Shown here piece by piece: positions 13,601 through 18,200 of a DNA stretch of 64,000 nucleotides (position 1 is its first letter; each line of letters begins with the position of its first letter). Made by a program: the position numbers and the translations under genes. The DNA is from Croceivirga sp009797885 (GTDB lineage: Bacteria; Bacteroidota; Bacteroidia; Flavobacteriales; Flavobacteriaceae). Under the pieces are notes generated by a model. The model did not search any database and was not told the DNA's origin. It worked only from the letters and a program-made list of their open reading frames with translations. The DNA lies in the NCBI GenBank assembly GCA_045866215.1, contig AP035880.1:248001-312000 (forward strand), written 5' to 3'.

Positions 13601-13919
13601 CCAGGGTCCTTAGCCCTTGCACGACGAGACCCTGACGGAGGGCCACCTGTATTTCCCCAGGAGCATAATTATAGGTGGTCACATTTATGGTAGTGGTCCC
13701 TGTCACGTCCGTCAGTTCATAGGTACCGTCATTGCCCAGGTCCACATCGTAAGTCCCATAGGCCGGGATGGTGATGGAGTTTACACCGGAGGAGCCGGGT
13801 TTGGTCGTGTCCCAAGTGGTGACAAAAACGCCCTGGGCAGACAGGCCCGTGGTAATCCCCAAGCCTGTAAAAAAGGTAAGCGCGAGCCTTTTAAGGTTCA
13901 TAAGGTCATGTATTCTCAT
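1611..13919 (-). CDS. giant secreted surface protein: DUF285/BspA-like repeats, HYR-like repeats, T9SS type B sorting domain
   Basis: 4102 aa. A signal peptide (about residues 1-29, ending GLSAQ) is followed by five large modules. Each begins with a TTWDTT...DVDLGNDG...ELTD domain and continues with a run of DUF285/BspA-like repeats of the form MFxGAxxFNxDIGSWNTSxVTDM. Module boundaries fall near 12610, 10985, 8980 and 7225. Then come 15 tandem HYR-like Ig repeats (about 6025-2405), a PKD/Ig-like segment (GPICQGSTLQL) and a terminal domain LGFSPNGDGVNDTFSI... ending YTIDFGDG...GIVYLNR. That terminal domain is the gliding-motility-associated (CHU_C, type B) sorting signal of the type IX secretion system, so the protein should be exported and surface-anchored. 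DUF285 and HYR repeats are generally adhesive. The gene looks clearly more GC-rich than its neighbours. It is paralogous to the 1926-aa protein encoded at 15239-21019. An internal ATG at residue 7 is an alternative start. Confidence 0.92.
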   Translation of the reverse strand: MRIHDLMNLKRLALTFFTGLGITTGLSAQGVFVTTWDTTKPGSSGVNSITIPAYGTYDVDLGNDGTYELTDVTGTTTINVTTYNYAPGEIQVALRQGLVVQGLRTLDRIHFNNTGDREKLLSVDQWGSISWSTMEGAFHGCTNLKIEATDTPNLGKVTNMSKMFQACTVLTGTTTNNFSNWDTSKVTDMGNMFNGARTFDGNIGSWNTSKVEDMNGMFYRATAFDQDIGSWNTSTVTTMKWMFDDATVFNQDIGSWDTSNVTDMSYMFRKTTAFNQNLELWDLKKLSGGTDMFNNSGLSVANWDNTLIGWNNQGFANTVTIGASGLTYCTATAQRSALISRSFNITGDSSEKTNPTARCKPAVLILGVNGTAILNPSLVDDGSSDACGDVSLSVSPNTFTSADLAAGSKTVTLTVTDPNDNTEDCEAKVAVVDYATGIFLTTWDTTESGTSNSNSITIPIPLTETYDVDLGNDGSYEFTDRSGPIEINITEYKDSNNTNYTAGEIQVALRSAASGKGTLTRIYFNNGGDRRKLLSVDQWGSGIPWSTMEGAFHGCGNLKVKATDAPDLGSVTNMSRMFRSCGSLTGTTGLSGWNVSNVTDMSNMFYSASNFNGDIGSWDVAKVMNMNGMFVGSRSFEGTAGLSNWNVSSVTDMGYMFSGASAFNADIGSWDVAEVTNMGWMFRFATSFDQDLGSWNVAKVTNMDNMFRAMDVFDQDLGSWDTGNVADMSGMFAYTKAFNGDIGSWDTSGVTDMEGMFLNATAFNRDIGSWNVAGVTNMTWMFAIPNGATGTSKFNQYIGSWNVGKVTNMGHMFWNAGVFDQNLGTWDLGQVTNGTHMLSNSGLSVANWDGTLIGWEDKGFSNTPTVGASGLVYCKAFYERAELIRSSLFITGDTKATTQTKANCKAVTLRLGTNGTVTLTSDLVDDDSEGCGILLSLSQSSFTTGDIGTETVTLTVTDPNNNTDTCLAKVTVEDPTSVFVTTWDTTKSGTSGSNSIHVPATGTYDVDLGNDGSYELTDQTGPVTINVVDENYTAGEIAVALRNAVSGNGDLTGIQFNNGGDRQKLLSVDQWGGISWNTMAGAFHGCSNLEVNATDAPDLGSVTDMGQMFQGATTFNGDIGSWNTSQVTNMAGLFASASLFNQDIGSWNVSKVTDMGDMFQDASAFDQDIGSWNTSEVTDMAGTFAGASVFNQDIGSWNVSKVTDMGDMFQDASAFDQDISSWNTDSVTNMAGMFEGAKIFDQDIGLWETGNVINMSRMFNTAEAFDQDIGGWNVSMVTNMENMFFSANSFNQDIGGWNVSKVTNMKNLFNDALNFNQDIGGWDVGEVINMDGMFYDAKTFNQDIGSWNMSRVINMSHMFTGAVVFNVDISSWNVDRVTNMHAMFKGASTFNGDIGSWNTGIVTNMGQMFWGASAFDRDIGSWNTSEVTDMALMFDSATVFSQDIGSWETGKVTNMYAMFWNATAFNGDISSWNTGNVTSMESMFSGASAFDQNLGRWNLGALGDGNNMLDNSGLSMDNWDNTIFGWHEQGFDNDVTIGASGLVYCRAAIQRAAMTTFSFIGDSKGTIQTTVTCKAAATLRLGTDGTATLTPDLIDGGSDGCGILLSLSKTSFTTNDIGTETVTLSVADGSSTKTCTAKVTVEDPASLFVTTWDTTKSGTSNSNSILIPVKQSDPDRDIYYDVDLGNDGSYELTDQTGPITINVTTYGHTAGQIQVALRNAVSEKGSLERIHFNNTDDRLKLLSVDQWGSSISWRTMAAAFYGCSNLDVLASDAPDLNEVTDMTSMFAHASTFNGDISSWNTSKVTDMAGMFSGASAFNGNIVSWNVTKVEDMGNMFNGASSFNGAIGSWNTSKVTDMAGMFSGASAFNGNIVSWNVTKVEDMGNMFNGASAFNGNIGSWNTSSVTDMAGMFSGASTFNGNIASWNVAKVGDMGSMFNGASTFNSNIGSWDTGNVTDMAGMFSGASAFNGNIASWNVAKVEDMGSMFNGASSFNGAIGSWDTGEVTGMGNMFTGASVFNGDIGPWNVAKVGDMSNMFTGASAFNGNIGSWDTGNVTDMEGMFSGAGAFDRNLGEWDLAALTNGSDMLDNSGLSVANWDATLIGWEGQGLSNTPTVAVGAYGLVYCRAHYERAALIGSSLNITEDSRAGTQPTALCQQQAVELELGATGTATLDPALVDAGSDGCGITLALSKTNFDATDLGDNTVTLTVTDPSNNSKTCTATVTVLGTDPKSVFVTTWDTTRPGSSGNNSIIITAIGTYDVDLGNDGIYELTDQQGKITVDVTEHNRTAGQVQVALRNAHSGGGTLNGISFNPFVVGLQVDKLKLLSVDQWGSAISWSTMATAFSGCGNLEVKATDAPDLGSVTSMSNMFNGCMKLKGNTSFSGWNTSKVEDMTGMFNGASSFNVDIGSWNTSSVSSMASMFRNASAFDQDIGSWNTSKVTDMYRMFGATSTNSFNQDIGSWNTGSVTNMQLMFENATAFDQNLGKWDLGKLTNATDMLDGSGLSMANWDATIIGWHTEGFHQTPTFTIGADGLVYCAAGTERKAFGLNIIDDGSEKIDPTPQCKAATIYLGSNGTASLTPVLVDNGSSDACGNVSFSLSQTTFTASELGNNTETLTVTDPNGNEDTCTATVTVGDNTAPSPSCRDISVELDTSGSATITTSDIDNGSSDNSGTAVTLSLDTTSFGCSDLGDNTVTLTVTDASSNSNNCTAVVTVEDKTAPMPSCRNISVQLGASGSATIVAADVDNASSDTCENITLSLDTTSFGCSDLGDNTVTLTVTDPSSNSDSCTATVTVGDSTLPTPGCQDISVELSTSGSATIATSDIDNSSSDNCGSVTLGLSTTSFGANELGDNTVTLTVTDASNNSKTCTATVTVEDKTAPSPSCRDTSVQFSASGSATITTSDIDNGSSDNSGTAVTLSLDTTSFGCSDLGDNTVTLTVTDASSNSDSCTATVTVEDKTAPTPSCRDISVQLGASGSATIATSDVDNGSSDTCGSVTLGLSTTSFGANELGDNTVTLTVTDASNNSDTCTAVVTVGDSTLPTPSCKDITVDLGTSGSATIATSDIDNGSSDNSGTDPALSLDTTSFDCSDLGDNTVTLTVTDASNNSNSCTAVVTVGDNTLPTPGCQDISVQLDTSGSATINTSDIDNGSSDACGGITLALSKTGFGATDLGDNTVTLTVMDASNNSDSCTAKVTVGDSTLPSPSCKDINVQLSASGSATIATSDIDNGSSDNSGTAVALSLDTTSFGCSDLGDNTVTLTVTDASNNSDSCTATVTVGDNTLPTPGCQDISVKLDTSGSATITTSDIDNGSSDNCGSITLGLSKTRFGATDLGDNTVTLTVTDPSNNSDSCTATVTVEDKTAPSPSCRGISVQLDASGSVAITTSNIDNGSSDNSGTTVSLSLDKTTFGCSDLGDNTVTLTVTDASNNSDTCTATVTVGDSRLPTPGCQDIIVQLGASGSATITTSDIDSGSSDNCGSLTLSLSNTGFGANDLGDNTVTLTVTDPSNNSDSCTAIVEVDDNTDPTAICRDITMELNASDSATISTSDIDNGSSDNSGTVLLSLDETNFDTTDLGDNTVTLTVTDASSNSDTCTAVVTVVDRSAPTAICRDISVQLDASGSATITTSDIDNGSSDNSGTVSLSLDRTSFGCSDLDDNTVTLTVKDSSNNTNSCIAVVTLEDKIDPTALCQDIAIELDASGSATITTSDMDNGSSDACGSVILSLSKTSFGANNLGANTVTLTVTDGSSNIATCTATVTVEDGTAPTASCQDITVELDTTGSATITTADIDNGSFDNSGTVLLSLDRTGFGCSDVGQNTVTLTVTENSGNTASCTATVTVQSTTAPLAIVTNSGPICQGSTLQLDEISGLGTSWSWTSNGNATFSNLDIQNPEVTNVSDGEEFTLTMALANGCTVTGTTTVFILELPVLETEGEQLFCTLENPTVSDLAASGDGTLRWYSEANSTTELESDVSLGDGTVYYGSLEDGNGCTSDRVAVTVRISMEGCDEFPDANRLGFSPNGDGVNDTFSISWLKVDYPNYAMSVYDRNGTLVYQGNISTPEWDGSADRGIILGDGKLPNGVYYYTIDFGDGITPPVQGIVYLNR
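2405..6025 (-). repeat. 15 tandem HYR-like coding repeats, about 240 bp each, alternating in two types
   Basis: Within the giant gene, units of about 79 codons begin with a [DE]-[KNS]-x-x-P-x-x-x-C motif and contain ITTSDIDNGSSD and DLGDNTVTLTVTD. Type A units have NSG in the first half and FGCSDLG in the second. Type B units have NCG or ACG first and FGANDLG or FGATDLG second. From the third unit on, the order is B A B A B A B A B A A B A, so the higher-order unit is a dyad of about 480 bp. Near-identical DNA between distant units suggests unequal recombination or gene conversion. Confidence 0.88.
6300..13560 (-). repeat. DUF285/BspA-like coding repeat arrays in five modules
   Basis: Units of 23-25 codons with the consensus MF-x-x-A-x-x-F-N-x-D-I-G-S-W-[ND]-[TV]-S-x-V-T-[DN]-M are arranged in five blocks, each preceded by a module head (LLSVDQWG...MEGAFHGC) and ended by NLGxWDL...MLDNSGLSVANWD...LIGW. 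Several neighbouring units are almost identical at the DNA level, for example around 8000-8540, so recent tandem duplication is likely. The same architecture occurs three times in the paralogue. Confidence 0.85.
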
Positions 13920-14500
13920 GATGGGTTAAAGCATTTATATAAGGTAATCGACTTAGATTGTCCGGCATTGAAGAATGGGAAGGAAGCACCTCGAATTCCG
14001 CTCTATCCAAGGGCGTACGCCCAGCTATTGGACATGGGCGCGAAAGGGAAGTTGGGCATGCCGGAAATTCCAGATACCATACCCTGGATAACATCCAAGA
14101 CATTAGTCTTCTAAGATTTCCCAAAACGGTCAATCCCTTACTGATCCTATCTTTCCAAATCATCCAATTAACCTTCCCCGTCGCTTTGGGATCAAAAATG
14201 TTCCAAGGTTTTCCAAACGGGAAGATTTCATGGGAATTTTCCTCTCCAACCACTATTGATAAGCGTATACTTCCAGTAGTGCAAAAGTACCTTCCTTGGG
14301 ACCAAAGCCCTACCAATGATGTAACAGGCGTTGCTATTTGAAAATAAATGGGATCCACAATGTGGCTTTACCACTAAGCCATAACCCGGGAACAGGGTTT
14401 TCCATTGCGCCTTATCCATGGCCAATGGGAAGCATTCCCACACTCTTGCCTTAGTCCCATCGGCAATCTTCAGTACCGATATCTACTGGTTGCGGATACA
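13920..14500 (-). other. leader region of the giant gene, homologous to the leader of its paralogue
   Basis: No supported gene. This stretch is collinear with 21020-21450, upstream of the paralogue. The identical 13-mer GGAATTTTCCTCT lies 314 bp upstream of this start codon (14233-14245) and 321 bp upstream of the other (21340-21352). An ACCAATG block lies at +393 here and +392 there. The duplication therefore took in at least 400 bp upstream of the gene. A minus-strand frame (13906-14358) is open here, but its counterpart carries stops, so it is more likely a long 5' leader or a decayed sequence than a gene. Confidence 0.6.
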
Positions 14501-14771
14501 TAATTGATAATCATGATAGTAAAGCTAAAAATGCTCAAATTCCTCCTTATAAAAACCTGTTTTTTTAGAGATCCCTTGTAAATGGCTGACAAATAGAATC
14601 TTGGTAATATAATTTGTATGGCTATCACAACCTAAAACCAATTATTGGGAGCAAACGGGATCCAAAGTACTATTTATTGGACCTAAGATTTATTGTGAAG
14701 AATCAAAGCGTTATTTGTTTGTAAACACGGTCCATGTCAACAGTAGCCTAACGACCAGGAAGCAAAGTGTG

Positions 14772-15215
14772 GGTTTTCCTTGTCATTTCGAAATAAGGAT
14801 GTAAGGACGATTGAGAAATTTCGGTACTAGGCTTTAGATTTCTCCCGATGGTCGAAATGACCGTATGATGAATGAAATCTTGGAAACCTCCTTCGCCAAG
14901 GTCGCTCCGGATGACAGTATGGTCCAGTGGTAGGAAATTACATTTTGGTTTTCCTTGTCATTTCGAAATAAGGATGTAAGGACGATTGAGAAATTTCGGT
15001 ACTAGGCTTTAGATTTCTCCCGTTGGTCGAAATGACCGTATGATGGATGAAATCTTGGAAACCTCCTTGGCCAAGGTCGCTCCGGATGACAGTTTGGTCC
15101 AGTGGTAGGAAATTACATTTTGGTTTTCCTTGTCATTTCGAAATAAGGAGTGCAACAACGATTGAGAAATCCATTTAAGTTTAATTTCTCCCATGGTTAT
15201 GGGAATCCTACATCG
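14772..15215. repeat. intergenic tandem repeat, 175-bp unit, two full copies and one partial
   Basis: Copies begin at 14772, 14947 and 15122, each with GGTTTTCCTTGTCATTTCGA. The first two are nearly identical over 175 bp. The third diverges after about 60 bp and runs into the 3' end of the second giant gene. Each full unit contains an inverted repeat, GTCATTTCGA (14782-14791) and TCGAAATGAC (14852-14861), so it could fold. Dispersed elements with a TCATTTCGAA core and a GGTCGCTCCGGATGACA-like end are familiar in flavobacterial intergenic DNA. No coding capacity was seen. Confidence 0.75.
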
Positions 15216-15238
15216 AACCTGCTCGTACGTTCTCCTGC

Positions 15239-18200
15239 TTATCGGTTCAAATAGACGATGCCTTGGGTCGGTGGTGTAGTTCCATCCCCGAAATCTATCG
15301 TATAATAGTACACCCCATTGGGCAGTTTGTTGTCCCCCAGGACAATACCACGGCTCGCGCTGCCATCCCATTCCGGTGTACTTATATTCCCTTTGTACAC
15401 TAAAGTACCATTGCGGTCATAAACCGCCATGGTATAATTGGGGTAGTCATCTTTCAACCACGAAATGGAAAAGGTATCATTGACTCCATCCCCATTTGGT
15501 GAGAACCCAAGTTTGTCCGCTTCTGGGACCTCAATACAGTTTTCAAGGACAACCCTTATCGCGACCCGTTCGGAGGTACAACCATTACCATCCTCCAATA
15601 GTCCGTAATAGACGGTATCGTCCACAAGGGGAGCATCGCTTTCCAGTTCCATGGTGCTGTCCGCTTCGGTATACCAGCGCACAGTGCCATTACCGGAAGC
15701 TGCCAAATCGGACACCGTGGGGGCTTCCGAAGTACAGAAATCCTGTTCGGTATCCACCTCAAGGACAGGAATCCCCAAAACGGAGATTATGGTGGTGCCC
15801 ATACCTGTACAGCCGTTGGATAGGGCGACCGTAACGGTGAACTCCTCCCTGTCCGAGACATTGGTTACTTCTGGATTCCGTATATCCGGATTACTGAAAA
15901 TGGCTTCCCCATTACTGGCCCATGACCACGAAGTCCCCAATCCGCTTGTTTCACCCAACTGCAGGGGGGAGCCCTGGCAAATCGGTCCGTTATTGGTCAT
16001 CACAATGGCCATCACGAAGGGGGCCACCGTTACTGTTGCAGTGCATATGGCCAGATTGCCACTATCATCGGTTGCGGTAAGGGTTACGGTGTTCTCCCCC
16101 ACATCGGAGCAACCGAAGCCAGTCCTGTCCAGGGAAAGGGACACTATACCACTATTATCGGAAGAGTTGTTGTCCACGTCCGCCGCGGTAATCGTTGTAT
16201 TGCCCGAAGTATTCAGTTTCACTGTGATGTCCTGGCAAATGGCCGTGGGGGCAATCTTGTCCTCTACGGTAATTACGGTCTCACAGGTCGCTACATTACC
16301 ACTGTTGTCGGTCACTGTTAGCGTCACGGGAATGTCCCCAAGGTCGATGGTACCAAAGCTGGTCTTGGACAACGCCAGGGTGACATTCCCACAGGCATCT
16401 CGGGAACCGTTATCCACGAAAGCGGGATCTAAAGTGGCCAGACCATCGGTATCCAGTTGAATTGTTGTCGCCTGGCACAACGCCATAGGTTGAATCTTGT
16501 CCTCCACCATTACCGTGGCGGCACAGCTGTCCGAATTGTTGCTGGTGTCCGTTACCGTAAGGGTCACCCTGTTGTCCCCCAGATCGGAACAGCCAAAGCT
16601 GGTCTTGGACAGGGAAAGGGTAAGTGTGGTACCGCTGTTGTCGGAGGAGCCATTGTCGATGTCCGACGTGGCAATCGTTGCGCTGCCCGAGGCATCCAGT
16701 TGTACGGTAATGTCCCGACAAATGGCTTTGGGGGCCGTTTTGTCCAACACGGTCACCAAAGCGACACAGGTCTTGGAGTTGTTGTTGGGGTCGGTCACGG
16801 TAAGGGTCACAGTACTGTCCCCAAGGTCGGCGACACCAAAGCTGGTCTTGGACAGGCCAAAGGTGACACTCCCACAGGCATCACGGGAACCGTTGTCCAC
16901 GTCCTCCGCCACGATGTTCGTGCTGCCGGAGGTGCCCAATTCTATGGTCATGTCCTTACAAATGGCTGTGGGGACCGTTTTGTCCTCCACGGCCACCAAA
17001 GCGGTACAAGTGTGCGAGTTGTTGCTGGTGTCAGTAATAGTAAGGGTCACCGTGTTGTCTCCCACATCGGAACAGCCAAAGCTGGTTTTGGAAAGGGTAA
17101 GGGTAAGCTCGGTGCCACTGTTGTCGGAAGAGCCGCTATCGATGTCCGATGTGGCAATCGTTGCGCTGCCCAAGGCATCCAGTTGTACGGTAATGTCCCG
17201 GCAAATGGCCGAGGGGGCTATCTTGTCCTCCACGGTCACCAAAGCGGTACAGGTCTTCGAGTTGTTGTTGGGATCGGTCACGGTAAGGGTCACCGTGTTC
17301 GCTCCAAGGTCATCGCCCGTAAAGCTGCTTTTGGACACCTCTAAGGAGACATCGCCACAGGCATCATTGGAACCGTTGTCCATAAGGGTGGCATCAAGAC
17401 CAACCTTACCGTCAGTCCCCAGTTCTAGCAATACCTCCTGGCATAGTGCGGTTGGCGGGGTATCTTCCGGGCTATCACCATAAATGTTGAAGCTCATCGC
17501 GGCGCGTTCGTTTCCGGCTTCACAGTAGACCAGGCCATCGGCGCCAATACTAGCGCCATTGGAAAGGCCCTTGCTGTGCCAACCCTTGAGCGTGGCATCC
17601 CAGTTCGCCTCGGAGAGCCCGGTACCGCTGAGCATGGCGGCACCAATACCCAAACTGGCCATGTTCCAGGCCCCAAGGTTCTGGTCAAAGGAACTCGCCC
17701 CATCGAACATGCTTTCCATATCCTGCACCTTGCCCACGTTCCAGGAACTGAGGTCCTGGTTAAAGGCCCTTGCGTCATGGAACACCGACCACATGCTCCC
17801 CACATTGCCCACATCCCAGGTACTGAGGTCCCCGTTAAAGGAGGTCGCGCCCCAGAACAGGTAATCCATCAACGATAAACTGGACGTGTTCCAGGCAAGG
17901 TCCTGGTCAAAGGACGTTGCGAAACCGAACATACCCTCCATATCCCTCACGCTGGACACGTTCCAGGAACCGATGTCCTGGTTGAAGGCGCTTGCTCTGG
18001 TGAACATATAGATCATAGTGGTCACATTGCCCACATCCCAGGAACCGATGTCCCCGTCAAAGGCGGTCGCGCCGTTGAACACGGCACCCATATCCGTTAC
18101 ATTGGCCGTGTTCCAGCTGGCGAGGGAGCCCAGTTTCCCCGTAAGCGAGGTACAGCCTTGGAACATTCGTCTCATACTGGTCACGTTGTCCAGATCGGGC

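Noticed and set aside
13906..14358. 150-aa minus-strand frame upstream of the giant gene
   Set aside because: Overlaps the giant gene's start, has no domain, and the homologous stretch upstream of the paralogue contains stops.
14772..15215. Tandem repeats as a possible CRISPR array
   Set aside because: The units are 175 bp, contiguous, without short repeats and unique spacers, and no cas genes are present.
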